NCBI RefSeq assembly: GCF_051014445.1 | Contig: NW_027488366.1 | Coordinates: 20,044,001-20,108,000 of the forward strand | DNA length: 64,000 nucleotides | From: Colletes latitarsis | Lineage: Eukaryota; Arthropoda; Insecta; Hymenoptera; Colletidae | Direction of reading: 5' to 3' | The notes under the pieces: model-generated | Database searches by the model: none | What the model was told of the DNA's origin: nothing | What the model saw: the letters and a program-made list of their open reading frames with translations, nothing else | In this document: positions 21,844 to 36,600 of the stretch, piece after piece | How the letters are laid out: the number at the start of each line of letters is the position of its first letter | Numbering within the stretch: the stretch's first letter is position 1 | Translations under genes and position numbers: made by a program

Positions 21844-21852
21844 TTTTTTATA
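21844..21852 (-). promoter_or_regulatory. Candidate TATA box of the 5' LTR promoter
   Basis: TATAAAAAA on the minus strand, about 435 bases into the LTR in coding orientation. It is the clearest TATA match on the coding strand of the LTR. The same motif in the other LTR is at 13,902-13,910. The start site cannot be fixed from sequence. Confidence 0.4.
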
Positions 21853-22288
21853 CAAGTCCGAATATTATGTGCGAGTCCGTACTTGAGGAGCGAGATCTTC
21901 TGGGATCCGCTCCCGTTGGCAGTCGGCTCGTGAATAATTACGAATATTGTCGCGGATCGACAGACGAAGACTCGGTCGCGCCTTGTCGTCGCGATGCGGC
22001 GCTGCCGAATTCAGCTGTCGATCTCTTTTCAATATATTATACGGTTCTCTCTCTCGACGCTGACGTCACGATACCGTTTAAACCGGTGCGAAGCGAATCT
22101 TCGCGTGAGGTCGGCGTACAAAAACACGTAAACGGCTGCGGTTTTAAATCGTCCGAACGTTCAACGAACCTGACGAACGCTTAACCTTCCGCAGTGTCAC
22201 GTACACAAACGGATACGGGAATCGCAGCCGAGAATTTAATGTTTTCAGACTAACGCGATTTTAAATAGTTTTTTAACATATTTAAACA

Positions 22289-22293
22289 ATGTG
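22289..22293 (+). repeat. Target-site duplication, right
   Basis: ATGTG directly after the right LTR, identical to 12,802-12,806. A 5-bp duplication fits BEL/Pao integrases, which usually make 4-6 bp duplications. The satellite resumes in the same monomer phase. Confidence 0.92.
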
Positions 22294-24139
22294 AAAAACG
22301 CGAAAGTATGAGCCTGATGAGGGCGAATCCCAGACCTATCCCAGACCTAACTTGCGTTATCCTCTAAAATATTGATCGAAACTAGTTTTAATTGACTGTT
22401 TCGGCGTGGTACCACATTACTACGTGATACAATCCAGAAACAGCCCAGGATCTAGCCATGAAGTATGAGAAATATGCGAAAGTATGAGCCTGATGAGGGC
22501 AAATCCTAGACCTAACCCAAACCTAACATGCGTTATCCTCTAAAATATTTATCAAGACCAGGTTTAGTTGAATGTTTCAGTGTGGTACCACATTACTACG
22601 TGAACCAAACCAGAGAAAACCCAGGATCCGGTCAACAACTATGTGAAGAATGCGAAAGTATGAGTCTGATGAGTGAAAATCCCAGGGCAAACCTAGACCT
22701 AACATGCGTTATCTTCTAAAATATTGATCCAAACCAGGTTTAATGGACTGTTTCAGTGTGGAACCACTTTACTACGTGAAACAAAGCAGAAAAAACCCTC
22801 GATCAGGTCAACATGTATGTTAAAACTGCGGAAGTATGACCCTGATGAGGGCAAATCCCAGGCCTAACCTAGACCTAACATGCGTTGTCCTCTAAAATAT
22901 TGATGGAAACCTGGTTTAATTGACTGTTTCAGTGTTGTACTTCATTACTACGTGATGCAATCCAGAAAAAGCCCAGGATCTAGCCATCAAGTATGAGAAA
23001 TATGCGAAAGAATGAGCCTGATGAGAGCAAATCCCAGACCTAACCTAGACATAACATGAATAATTCTCTAAAATATTGATCATGACCAGGTTTAATTGAT
23101 TGTTTCAGTGTGGTCCCACATTGCTACGTGATCCAAACCAGAAAAAACCCAGGATCCGTTCAACAAGTATGTGAAGATTGCGAAAGTATGAGCCTGATGA
23201 GGGCAAATCCCAGACCTATCCCAGACCAAACTTGCGTTATCCTCTAAAACATTGATCGAAACCAGGTTTAATCGACTGCTTCAGTGTGGTACCACATTGC
23301 TACGTGATACAAAGCAGAAAAAACCCTCGATCAGGTCAACATGTATGTTAAAACTGCGGAAGTATGACCCTGATGAGGGCAAATCCCAGGCCTAACCTAG
23401 ACCTAACATGCGCTGTCCTCTAAAATATTGATGGAAACCAGGTTTAATTGACTGTTTCAGTGTTGTACTTCATTACTACGTGATGCAATCCAGAAAAAGC
23501 CCAGGATCTAGCCATCAAGTATGAGAAATATGCGAAAGAATGAGCCTGATGAGAGCAAATCCCAGACCTAACCTAGACATAACATGAATTATTCTCTAAA
23601 ATATTGATCATGACCAGGTTTAATTGATTGTTTCGGTGTGGTTCCACATTACAACGTGATCCAAACCAGAAAAAACCCAGGATCCGTTCAACAAGTATGT
23701 GAAGAATGCGAAAGTATGAGCCTGATGAGGGCAAATCCCAGACCTATCCCAGACCAAACTTGCGTTATCCTCTAAAATATTGATCGAAACCAGGTTTAAT
23801 CGACTGCTTCAGTGTGGTACCACATTGCTACGTGATCCAAACCAGAAAAAACCGAGGACCAGTTCAACAAGTATGTCAAAAACGCGAAAGTATGAGCCTG
23901 ATGAGGGCAAATCCCAGACCTATCCCAGACCAAACTTGCGTTATCCTCTAAAATATTGATCGAAACCAGGTTTAATCGACTGCTTCAGTGTGGTACCACA
24001 TTGCTACGTGATCCAAACCAGAAAAAACCGAGGACCAGTTCAACAAGTATGTCAAAAACGCGGAAGTATGACCCTGATGAGGGCAAATCCCAGGCCTAAC
24101 CTAGACCTAACATGCGTTTTCCTCTAAACTATTGATGGA
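22294..24139 (+). repeat. 176-bp satellite, 14-mer repeat copy
   Basis: The satellite resumes after the element. From about 22,300 to 24,157 the order of monomers matches 24,760-26,620 at an offset of 2,465 bp (14 monomers), and also about 31,280-33,140. Variants with CCTCGATCAGGTCAAC and GTGTTGTACTTC alternate. No gene is present. Confidence 0.88.
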
Positions 24140-27100
24140 AACCAGGTTTAATTGAATGTTCCAGTGTGGTACCACACTACTACGTGATCCAAACCAGAAA
24201 AAACTCAGGATCCGTTCAACAAGTATGTGAAGAATGCGAAAGTATGAGTCTGAAGAGTGAAAATCCCAGGCCTAACCTAGACCTGACATGCGTTATCCTC
24301 AAAAATATTGATCGAAACCTGGTTTAATCGACTGTTTCAGTGTGGTACCACATTACTGTGTGATCCAAACCAGAAAATAACCCAGGATCTGTTCAACGAG
24401 TATGTGAGGCGTGCGAAAGTATGAGTCTGATGAATGCAAATCCCAGACCTATCCCAGACCTAACATGCGTTATCCTCTAAAATATTTATCAAGACCAGGT
24501 TTAATTGAATGTTTCAGTGTGGTACCACATTACTACGTGATCCAAACCAGTAAAAACCCAGGATCCGTTCAACAAGTATGTGAAGAATGTGAAAGTATGA
24601 GTCTGATGAGTGAAAATCCCCGGCCTAACCTAGACCTAACATGTGTTATCCTAAAAAATATTGTTCGAAACCAGGTTTAATCGACTGTTTCAGTGTGGTA
24701 CCACACTACCACGTGACCCAAACCGGAAGAAACCCAGGATCTAGCCATCAAGTATGAGAAATATGCGAAAGTATGAGCCTGATGAGGGCGAATCCCAGAC
24801 CTATCCCAGACCTAACTTGCGTTATCCTCTAAAATATTGATCGAAATCAGGTTTAATTGACTGTTTCAGCGTGGTACCACATTACTACGTGATACAATCC
24901 AGAAACAGCCCAGGATCTAGCCATGAAGTATGAGAAATATGCGAAAGTATGAGCCTGATGAGGGCAAATCCTAGACCTAACCCAAACCTAACATGCGTTA
25001 TCCTCTAAAATATTTATCAAGACCAGGTTTAGTTGAATGTTTCAGTGTGGTACCACATTACTACGTGAACCAAACCAGAGAAAACCCAGGATCCGGTCAA
25101 CAAGTATGTGAAGAATGCGAAAGTATGAGTCTGATGAGTGAAAATCCCAGGGCAAACCTAGACCTAACATGCGTTATCTTCTAAAATATTGATCCAAACC
25201 AGGTTTAATGGACTGTTTCAGTGTGGAACCACTTTACTACGTGATACAAAGCAGAAAAAACCCTCGATCAGGTCAACATGTATGTTAAAACTGCGGAAGT
25301 ATGACCCTGATGAGGGCAAATCCCAGGCCTAACCTAGACCTAACATGCGTTGTCCTCTAAAATATTGATGGAAACCTGGTTTAATTGACTGTTTCAGTGT
25401 TGTACTTCATTACTACGTGATGCAATCCAGAAAAAGCCCAGGATCTAGCAATCAAGTATGAGAAATATGCGAAAGAATGAGCCTGATGAGAGCAAATCCC
25501 AGACCTAACCTAGACATAACATGAATTATTCTCTAAAATATTGATCATGACCAGGTTTAATTGATTGTTTCAGTGTGGTCCCACATTACTACGTGATCCA
25601 AACCAGAAAAAACCCAGGATCCGTTCAACAAGTATGTGAAGAATGCGAAAGTATGAGCCTGATGAGGGCAAATCCCAGACCTATCCCAGACCAAACTTGC
25701 GTTATCCTCTAAAACATTGATCGAAACCAGGTTTAATCGACTGCTTCAGTGTGGTACCACATTGCTACGTGATACAAAGCAGAAAAAACCCTCGATCAGG
25801 TCAACATGTATGTTAAAACTGCGGAAGTATGACCCTGATGAGGGCAAATCCCAGGCCTAACCTAGACCTAACATGCGTTGTCCTCTAAAATATTGATGGA
25901 AACCAGGTTTAATTGACTGTTTCAGTGTTGTACTTCATTACTACGTGATGCAATCCAGAAAAAGCCCAGGATCTAGCCATCAAGTATGAGAAATATGCGA
26001 AAGAATGAGCCTGATGAGAGCAAATCCCAGACCTAACCTAGACATAACATGAATTATTCTCTAAAATATTGATCATGACCAGGTTTAATTGATTGTTTCG
26101 GTGTGGTCCCACATTACAACGTGATCCAAACCAGAAAAAACCCAGGATCCGTTCAACAAGTATGTGAAGAATGCGAAAGTATGAGCCTGATGAGGGAAAA
26201 TCCCAGACCTATCCCAGACCAAACTTGCGTTATCCTCTAAAATATTGATCGAAACCAGGTTTAATCGACTGCTTCAGTGTGGTACCACATTGCTACGTGA
26301 TCCAAACCAGAAAAAACCGAGGACCAGTTCAACAAGTATGTCAAAAACGCGAAAGTATGAGCCTGATGAGGGCAAATCCCAGACCTATCCCAGACCAAAC
26401 TTGCGTTATCCTCTAAAATATTGATCGAAACCAGGTTTAATCGACTGCTTCAGTGTGGTACCACATTGCTACGTGATCCAAACCAGAAAAAACCGAGGAC
26501 CAGTTCAACAAGTATGTCAAAAACGCGGAAGTATGACCCTGATGAGGGCAAATCCCAGGCCTAACCTAGACCTAACATGCGTTTTCCTCTAAACTATTGA
26601 TGGAAACCAGGTTTAATTGATTGTTTCAGTGTGGTCCCACATTACTACGTGATCCAAACCAGAAAAAAACCCAGGATCCGTTCAACAAGTATGTGAAGAA
26701 TGCGAAAGTATGAGTCTGATGAGTGAAAATCCCTGGGCTAACCTAGACCTAACACGCGTTATCCTCAAAACTATTGATCGAAACCAGGTTTAATTGACTG
26801 TTTCAGCGTGGTACGACATTACTACGTGATCCAAACCAGAAAAAAACCCAGGATCTTGTCAACGAGTATGTGAAGTGTGCGAAAGTATGAGTCTCATGAG
26901 GGATAATCCCAGGCCTAACCTAGACCTAACATGCGTTGTCCTCTAAACTATTGATGGAAACCAGGTTTAATTGACTGTTTCAGTTTGGTACCACATTACT
27001 ATGTGATCCAAACCAGAAAATAACCCAGGACCTGTTCAACGAGTATGTGAGGCGTGCGAAAGTATGAGTCTGATGAATGCAAATCCCAGACCTATCCCAG

Positions 27101-30100
27101 ACCTAACATGCGTTATCCTCTAAAATATTTATCAAGACCAGGTTTAATTGAATGTTTCAGTGTGGTACCACATTACTACGTGATCCAAACCAGTAAAAAC
27201 CCAGGATCCGTTCAACAAGTATGTGAAGAATGCGAAAGTATGAGTCTGATGAGTGAAAATCCCCGGCCTAACCTAGACCTAACATGCGTTATCCTAAAAA
27301 ATATTGTTCGAAACCAGGTTTAATCGACTGTTTCAGTGTGGTACCACACTACCACGTGACCCAAACCGGAAGAAACCCAGGATCTAGGCATCAAGTATGA
27401 GAAATATGCGAAAGTATGAGCCTGATGAGGGCGAATCCCAGACCTATCCCAGACCTAACTTGCGTTATCCTCTAAAATATTGATCGAAATCAGGTTTAAT
27501 TGACTGTTTCAGCGTGGTACCACATTACTACGTGGTACAATCCAGAAACAGCCCAGGGTCTAGCCATGAAGTATGAGAGATATGCGAAAGTATGAGCCTG
27601 ATGAGGGCAAATCCAAGACCTAACCCAAACCTAACATGCGTTATCCTCTAAAATATTTATCAAGACCAGGTTTAATTGAATGTTTCAGTGTGGTACCACA
27701 TTACTGCGTGAACCAAACCAGAAAAAACCCAGTATCTGTCCAACAAGTATGTGAAGAATGCGAAAGTATGAGCCTGATGAGTGAAAATCCCAGGCCTAAC
27801 CTAGACCTAACATGCGTTATCCTCTAAAATATTGATCCAAACCAGGTTTAATGGACTGTTTCAGTGTGGTACCACTTTACTGCGTGATCCAAAGCAGAAA
27901 AAACCCTCGATGAGGTCAACATGTATGTTAAAACTGCGAAAGTATGACCCTGATGTGGGCACATCCCAGGCCTAACCTAGACCTAACATGCGTTGTCCTC
28001 TAAACTATTGATGGAAACCAGGTTTAATTGACTGTTTCAGTTTGGTACCACATTACTATGTGATCCAAACCAGAAAATAACCCAGGATCTGTTCACCGAG
28101 TATGTGAAGTGTGCGTAGGTATGAGTCTGATGAGGGCAAATCCCAGACCTATCCCAGACCTAACTTGCGTTATCCACTAAAATATTGATCGAAACCAGGT
28201 TTAACCGACAGTTTCAGTGTGGTACCACATTACTACGTGATCCAAACCAGAAAAAAACCCAGGATCTTGTCAACGAGTATGTGAGGTGTGCGAAAGTATG
28301 AGTCTCATGAGGGATAATCCCAGGCCTAACCTAGACCTAACATGCGTTGTCCTCTAAACTATTGATGGAAACCAGGTTTAATTGACTGTTTCAGTTTGGT
28401 ACCACATTACTATGTGATCCAAACCAGAAAATAACCCAGGATCTGTTCACCGAGTATGTGAAGTGTGCGTAGGTATGAGCCTGATGAGGGCAAAACCCAG
28501 ACCTATCCCAGACCTAACTTGCATTGTCTTCTAAAATAGTGTTCGAAACCAGGTTTAATCGACAGTTTCAGTGTGGTACCACATTACTACGTGATCCAAA
28601 CCAGAAAAAAACCCAGGATCTTGTCAACGAGTATGTGAAGTGTGCGAAAGTATGAGTCTGATGAGGGATAATCCCAGACCTATCCCAGACCTAACTTGCG
28701 TTATCCTCTAAAATAGTGATCGAAACCAGGCTTAATTGACTGTTTTAGTTGTGGTACCACTTTACTACGTGATCCAATCCAGAAATATCCCAGGATCTAT
28801 TCATGAAGTATGAGAAATATGCGAAAGTATGAGCCTGATGAGAGCAAATCCTAGACCTAACCCAGACCTAACATGGGTTGTCCTCTAAAATATTTATCAA
28901 GACCAGGTTTAATTGATTGTTTCAGTGTGGCCCCACATTACTACGTGATCCAAACCAGTAAAAACCCAGGATCCGTTCAACAAGTATGTGAAGAATGCGA
29001 AAGTATGAGTCTGATGAGGGCTAATCCCAGACCTAACCTAGACCTAACATGAATTATTCTCTAAAATATTGATCGAAACCAGGTTTAATTGACTGTTTTA
29101 GTTGTGGTACCACTTTACTACGTGATCAAAAGCAGAAAAAACCCTCGATCACGTCAACATGTATGTTAAAACTGCGAAAGTATGACCCTGATGAGGGCAA
29201 ATCCCAGGCCTAACCTAGACCTAACATGCGTTGTCCTCTAAAATATTGATGGAAACCAGGTTTAATTGACTGTTTCAGTGTTGTACTTCATTACTACGTG
29301 ATGCAATCCAGAAAAAGCCCAGGATCTAGTCATCAAGTATGAGAAATATGCGAAAGTATGAGTCTGATGAGGGCTAATCGCAGACCTATCCCAGACCTAA
29401 CTTGCGTTATCCTCTAAAATAGTGATCGAAACCAGGTTTAATCGACTGTTTCAGTGTGGTACCACATTGCTACGTGATCCAAACCAGAAAAAACCCAGGA
29501 TCAGTTCAACAAGTATGTGAAAAACGCGAAAGTATGAGCCTGATGAGGGCAAATCCCAGACCTATCCCAGACCAAACTTGCGTTACCCTCTAAAATATTG
29601 ATCGAAACCAGGTTTAATCGACTGCTTCAGTGTGGTACCACATTGCTACGTGATCCAAAGCAGAAAAAACCCTCGATCAGATCAACATGTATGTTAAAAC
29701 TGCGGAAGTATGACCCTGATGTGGGCAAATCCCAGGCCTAACCTAGACCTAACATGCGTTGTCCTCTAAAATATTGATGGAAACCAGGTTTAATTGACTG
29801 TTTCAGTGTTGTACTTCATTACTACGTGATGCAATCCAGAGAAAGCCCAGGATCTAGCCATCAAGTATGAGAAATATGCGAAAGTATGAGTCTGATGAGG
29901 GCTAATCCCAGACCTATCCCAGACCTAACTTGTGTTATCCTCTAAAATAGTGATCGAAACCAGGTTTAATCGACTGTTTCAGTGTGGTACCACATTGCTA
30001 CGTGATCCAAACCAGAAAAAACCCAGGATCAGTTCAACAAGTATGTGAAAAACGCGAAAGTATGAACCTGATGAGGGCGAATCCCAGACCTGTCCCAGAC

Positions 30101-30428
30101 CTAACTTGCGTGATCCTCTAAAATATTGATCGAAACCAGTTTTAATTGACTGTTTCGGCGTGGTACCACATTACTACGTGATACAATCCAGAAACAGCCC
30201 AGGATCTAGCCATGAAGTATGAGAAATATGCGAAAGTATGAGCCTGATGAGGGCAAATCCTAGACCTAACCCAAACCTAACATGCGTTATCCTCTAAAAT
30301 ATTTATCAAGACCAGGTTTAATTTAATGTTTCAGTGTGGTACCACATTACTACGTGAACCAAACCAGAAAAAACCCAGGATCCGGTCAACAAGTATGTGA
30401 AGAATGCGAAAGTATGAGTCTGATGAGT
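24140..30428 (+). repeat. 176-bp satellite, 37-monomer duplication copy 1
   Basis: About 6,289 bp that recur at 30,662-36,949 with an offset of 6,522 bp (37 monomers). Only about seven differences are visible by eye, including one A in a homopolymer near 26,660. Inside the unit lie shorter repeats (24,411 and 27,054 start matching segments 15 monomers apart), so the unit is itself a repeat of repeats. Confidence 0.93.
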
Positions 30429-30661
30429 GAAAATCCCTGGGCTAACCTAGACCTAACACGCGTTATCCTCAAAACTATTGATCGAAACCAGGTTTAATTG
30501 ATTGTTTCAGCGTGGTACGACATTACTACGTAATACAATCCAGAAACAGCCCAGGATCTAGCCATGAAGTATGAGAAATATGCGAAAGTATGAGCCTGAT
30601 GAGGGCAAATCCTAGACCTAACCCAAACCTAACATGCGTTATCCTCTAAAATATTTATCAA
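30429..30661 (+). repeat. Satellite spacer between the 37-monomer copies
   Basis: About 233 bp of ordinary monomers that match neither end of the 37-mer at the expected offset. The closest relative I see is around 46,620-46,860. It suggests that exchange between different registers joined the two copies. Confidence 0.75.
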
Positions 30662-33600
30662 GACCAGGTTTAATTGAATGTTCCAGTGTGGTACCACACT
30701 ACTACGTGATCCAAACCAGAAAAAACTCAGGATCCGTTCAACAAGTATGTGAAGAATGCGAAAGTATGAGTCTGAAGAGTGAAAATCCCAGGCCTAACCT
30801 AGACCTGACATGCGTTATCCTCAAAAATATTGATCGAAACCTGGTTTAATCGACTGTTTCAGTGTGGTACCACATTACTATGTGATCCAAACCAGAAAAT
30901 AACCCAGGATCTGTTCAACGAGTATGTGAGGCGTGCGAAAGTATGAGTCTGATGAATGCAAATCCCAGACCTATCCCAGACCTAACATGCGTTATCCTCT
31001 AAAATATTTATCAAGACCAGGTTTAATTGAATGTTTCAGTGTGGTACCACATTACTACGTGATCCAAACCAGTAAAAACCCAGGATCCGTTCAACAAGTA
31101 TGTGAAGAATGTGAAAGTATGAGTCTGATGAGTGAAAATCCCCGGCCTAACCTAGACCTAACATGTGTTATCCTAAAAAATATTGTTCGAAACCAGGTTT
31201 AATCGACTGTTTCAGTGTGGTACCACACTACCACGTGACCCAAACCGGAAGAAACCCAGGATCTAGCCATCAAGTATGAGAAATATGCGAAAGTATGAGC
31301 CTGATGAGGGCGAATCCCAGACCTATCCCAGACCTAACTTGCGTTATCCTCTAAAATATTGATCGAAATCAGGTTTAATTGACTGTTTCAGCGTGGTACC
31401 ACATTACTACGTGATACAATCCAGAAACAGCCCAGGATCTAGCCATGAAGTATGAGAAATATGCGAAAGTATGAGCCTGATGAGGGCAAATCCTAGACCT
31501 AACCCAAACCTAACATGCGTTATCCTCTAAAATATTTATCAAGACCAGGTTTAGTTGAATGTTTCAGTGTGGTACCACATTACTACGTGAACCGAACCAG
31601 AGAAAACCCAGGATCCGGTCAACAAGTATGTGAAGAATGCGAAAGTATGAGTCTGATGAGTGAAAATCCCAGGGCAAACCTAGACCTAACATGCGTTATC
31701 TTCTAAAATATTGATCCAAACCAGGTTTAATGGACTGTTTCAGTGTGGAACCACTTTACTACGTGATACAAAGCAGAAAAAACCCTCGATCAGGTCAACA
31801 TGTATGTTAAAACTGCGGAAGTATGACCCTGATGAGGGCAAATCCCAGGCCTAACCTAGACCTAACATGCGTTGTCCTCTAAAATATTGATGGAAACCTG
31901 GTTTAATTGACTGTTTCAGTGTTGTACTTCATTACTACGTGATGCAATCCAGAAAAAGCCCAGGATCTAGCAATCAAGTATGAGAAATATGCGAAAGAAT
32001 GAGCCTGATGAGAGCAAATCCCAGACCTAACCTAGACATAACATGAATTATTCTCTAAAATATTGATCATGACCAGGTTTAATTGATTGTTTCAGTGTGG
32101 TCCCACATTACTACGTGATCCAAACCAGAAAAAACCCAGGATCCGTTCAACAAGTATGTTAAGAATGCGAAAGTATGAGCCTGATGAGGGCAAATCCCAG
32201 ACCTATCCCAGACCAAACTTGCGTTATCCTCTAAAACATTGATCGAAACCAGGTTTAATCGACTGCTTCAGTGTGGTACCACATTGCTACGTGATACAAA
32301 GCAGAAAAAACCCTCGATCAGGTCAACATGTATGTTAAAACTGCGGAAGTATGACCCTGATGAGGGCAAATCCCAGGCCTAACCTAGACCTAACATGCGT
32401 TGTCCTCTAAAATATTGATGGAAACCAGGTTTAATTGACTGTTTCAGTGTTGTACTTCATTACTACGTGATGCAATCCAGAAAAAGCCCAGGATCTAGCC
32501 ATCAAGTATGAGAAATATGCGAAAGAATGAGCCTGATGAGAGCAAATCCCAGACCTAACCTAGACATAACATGAATTATTCTCTAAAATATTGATCATGA
32601 CCAGGTTTAATTGATTGTTTCGGTGTGGTCCCACATTACAACGTGATCCAAACCAGAAAAAACCCAGGATCCGTTCAACAAGTATGTGAAGAATGCGAAA
32701 GTATGAGCCTGATGAGGGAAAATCCCAGACCTATCCCAGACCAAACTTGCGTTATCCTCTAAAATATTGATCGAAACCAGGTTTAATCGACTGCTTCAGT
32801 GTGGTACCACATTGCTACGTGATCCAAACCAGAAAAAACCGAGGACCAGTTCAACAAGTATGTCAAAAACGCGAAAGTATGAGCCTGATGAGGGCAAATC
32901 CCAGACCTATCCCAGACCAAACTTGCGTTATCCTCTAAAATATTGATCGAAACCAGGTTTAATCGACTGCTTCAGTGTGGTACCACATTGCTACGTGATC
33001 CAAACCAGAAAAAACCGAGGACCAGTTCAACAAGTATGTCAAAAACGCGGAAGTATGACCCTGATGAGGGCAAATCCCAGGCCTAACCTAGACCTAACAT
33101 GCGTTTTCCTCTAAACTATTGATGGAAACCAGGTTTAATTGATTGTTTCAGTGTGGTCCCACATTACTACGTGATCCAAACCAGAAAAAACCCAGGATCC
33201 GTTCAACAAGTATGTGAAGAATGCGAAAGTATGAGTCTGATGAGTGAAAATCCCTGGGCTAACCTAGACCTAACACGCGTTATCCTCAAAACTATTGATC
33301 GAAACCAGGTTTAATTGACTGTTTCAGCGTGGTACGACATTACTACGTGATCCAAACCAGAAAAAAACCCAGGATCTTGTCAACGAGTATGTGAAGTGTG
33401 CGAAAGTATGAGTCTCATGAGGGATAATCCCAGGCCTAACCTAGACCTAACATGCGTTGTCCTCTAAACTATTGATGGAAACCAGGTTTAATTGACTGTT
33501 TCAGTTTGGTACCACATTACTATGTGATCCAAACCAGAAAATAACCCAGGATCTGTTCAACGAGTATGTGAGGCGTGCGAAAGTATGAGTCTGATGAATG

Positions 33601-36600
33601 CAAATCCCAGACCTATCCCAGACCTAACATGCGTTATCCTCTAAAATATTTATCAAGACCAGGTTTAATTGAATGTTTCAGTGTGGTACCACATTACTAC
33701 GTGATCCAAACCAGTAAAAACCCAGGATCCGTTCAACAAGTATGTGAAGAATGCGAAAGTATGAGTCTGATGAGTGAAAATCCCCGGCCTAACCTAGACC
33801 TAACATGCGTTATCCTAAAAAATATTGTTCGAAACCAGGTTTAATCGACTGTTTCAGTGTGGTACCACACTACCACGTGACCCAAACCGGAAGAAACCCA
33901 GGATCTAGGCATCAAGTATGAGAAATATGCGAAAGTATGAGCCTGATGAGGGCGAATCCCAGACCTATCCCAGACCTAACTTGCGTTATCCTCTAAAATA
34001 TTGATCGAAATCAGGTTTAATTGACTGTTTCAGCGTGGTACCACATTACTACGTGGTACAATCCAGAAACAGCCCAGGGTCTAGCCATGAAGTATGAGAG
34101 ATATGCGAAAGTATGAGCCTGATGAGGGCAAATCCAAGACCTAACCCAAACCTAACATGCGTTATCCTCTAAAATATTTATCAAGACCAGGTTTAATTGA
34201 ATGTTTCAGTGTGGTACCACATTACTGCGTGAACCAAACCAGAAAAAACCCAGTATCTGTCCAACAAGTATGTGAAGAATGCGAAAGTATGAGCCTGATG
34301 AGTGAAAATCCCAGGCCTAACCTAGACCTAACATGCGTTATCCTCTAAAATATTGATCCAAACCAGGTTTAATGGACTGTTTCAGTGTGGTACCACTTTA
34401 CTGCGTGATCCAAAGCAGAAAAAACCCTCGATGAGGTCAACATGTATGTTAAAACTGCGAAAGTATGACCCTGATGTGGGCACATCCCAGGCCTAACCTA
34501 GACCTAACATGCGTTGTCCTCTAAACTATTGATGGAAACCAGGTTTAATTGACTGTTTCAGTTTGGTACCACATTACTATGTGATCCAAACCAGAAAATA
34601 ACCCAGGATCTGTTCACCGAGTATGTGAAGTGTGCGTAGGTATGAGTCTGATGAGGGCAAATCCCAGACCTATCCCAGACCTAACTTGCGTTATCCACTA
34701 AAATATTGATCGAAACCAGGTTTAACCGACAGTTTCAGTGTGGTACCACATTACTACGTGATCCAAACCAGAAAAAAACCCAGGATCTTGTCAACGAGTA
34801 TGTGAAGTGTGCGAAAGTATGAGTCTCATGAGGGATAATCCCAGGCCTAACCTAGACCTAACATGCGTTGTCCTCTAAACTATTGATGGAAACCAGGTTT
34901 AATTGACTGTTTCAGTTTGGTACCACATTACTATGTGATCCAAACCAGAAAATAACCCAGGATCTGTTCACCGAGTATGTGAAGTGTGCGTAGGTATGAG
35001 CCTGATGAGGGCAAAACCCAGACCTATCCCAGACCTAACTTGCATTGTCTTCTAAAATAGTGTTCGAAACCAGGTTTAATCGACAGTTTCAGTGTGGTAC
35101 CACATTACTACGTGATCCAAACCAGAAAAAAACCCAGGATCTTGTCAACGAGTATGTGAAGTGTGCGAAAGTATGAGTCTGATGAGGGATAATCCCAGAC
35201 CTATCCCAGACCTAACTTGCGTTATCCTCTAAAATAGTGATCGAAACCAGGCTTAATTGACTGTTTTAGTTGTGGTACCACTTTACTACGTGATCCAATC
35301 CAGAAATATCCCAGGATCTATTCATGAAGTATGAGAAATATGCGAAAGTATGAGCCTGATGAGAGCAAATCCTAGACCTAACCCAGACCTAACATGGGTT
35401 GTCCTCTAAAATATTTATCAAGACCAGGTTTAATTGATTGTTTCAGTGTGGCCCCACATTACTACGTGATCCAAACCAGTAAAAACCCAGGATCCGTTCA
35501 ACAAGTATGTGAAGAATGCGAAAGTATGAGTCTGATGAGGGCTAATCCCAGACCTAACCTAGACCTAACATGAATTATTCTCTAAAATATTGATCGAAAC
35601 CAGGTTTAATTGACTGTTTTAGTTGTGGTACCACTTTACTACGTGATCAAAAGCAGAAAAAACCCTCGATCACGTCAACATGTATGTTAAAACTGCGAAA
35701 GTATGACCCTGATGAGGGCAAATCCCAGGCCTAACCTAGACCTAACATGCGTTGTCCTCTAAAATATTGATGGAAACCAGGTTTAATTGACTGTTTCAGT
35801 GTTGTACTTCATTACTACGTGATGCAATCCAGAAAAAGCCCAGGATCTAGTCATCAAGTATGAGAAATATGCGAAAGTATGAGTCTGATGAGGGCTAATC
35901 GCAGACCTATCCCAGACCTAACTTGCGTTATCCTCTAAAATAGTGATCGAAACCAGGTTTAATCGACTGTTTCAGTGTGGTACCACATTGCTACGTGATC
36001 CAAACCAGAAAAAACCCAGGATCAGTTCAACAAGTATGTGAAAAACGCGAAAGTATGAGCCTGATGAGGGCAAATCCCAGACCTATCCCAGACCAAACTT
36101 GCGTTACCCTCTAAAATATTGATCGAAACCAGGTTTAATCGACTGCTTCAGTGTGGTACCACATTGCTACGTGATCCAAAGCAGAAAAAACCCTCGATCA
36201 GATCAACATGTATGTTAAAACTGCGGAAGTATGACCCTGATGAGGGCAAATCCCAGGCCTAACCTAGACCTAACATGCGTTGTCCTCTAAAATATTGATG
36301 GAAACCAGGTTTAATTGACTGTTTCAGTGTTGTACTTCATTACTACGTGATGCAATCCAGAGAAAGCCCAGGATCTAGCCATCAAGTATGAGAAATATGC
36401 GAAAGTATGAGTCTGATGAGGGCTAATCCCAGACCTATCCCAGACCTAACTTGTGTTATCCTCTAAAATAGTGATCGAAACCAGGTTTAATCGACTGTTT
36501 CAGTGTGGTACCACATTGCTACGTGATCCAAACCAGAAAAAACCCAGGATCAGTTCAACAAGTATGTGAAAAACGCGAAAGTATGAACCTGATGAGGGCG

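Larger units (their letters stand above)
12807..22288 (-). mobile_element. BEL/Pao-type LTR retrotransposon, 9,482 bp, coding strand minus
   Basis: Complete element with two 1,540-bp LTRs (ends TG...CA), 5-bp target duplications and a 6,402-bp interior. In coding order (right to left): 5' LTR, leader with candidate primer-binding site and splice donor, Gag with a DUF1759-like region, CCHC zinc knuckles, aspartic protease (DQGS), reverse transcriptase (YVDD), RNase H, integrase, an extra ORF, polypurine tract, 3' LTR. The order with RNase H before integrase and the LTPGHF integrase C-terminus place it in BEL/Pao rather than Ty1/copia or Ty3/gypsy. A frameshift near the gag end and two in-frame stops in the integrase part suggest this copy does not encode a full polyprotein. 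It is the only interruption in the satellite. Confidence 0.95.
20749..22288 (-). repeat. Long terminal repeat, 5' LTR of the element
   Basis: Direct copy of 12,807-14,346 at an offset of 7,942 bp with equal length and about seven substitutions. As coding is on the minus strand, this copy holds the promoter for genomic RNA. A TATA-like element lies on the minus strand about 435 bp from the LTR edge. Confidence 0.95.

Noticed and set aside
24711..24716. CACGTG E-box in some monomers
   Set aside because: It arises from a single T-to-C change in CTACGTG and occurs only in one duplicated monomer type plus a few others. No sign of selection.
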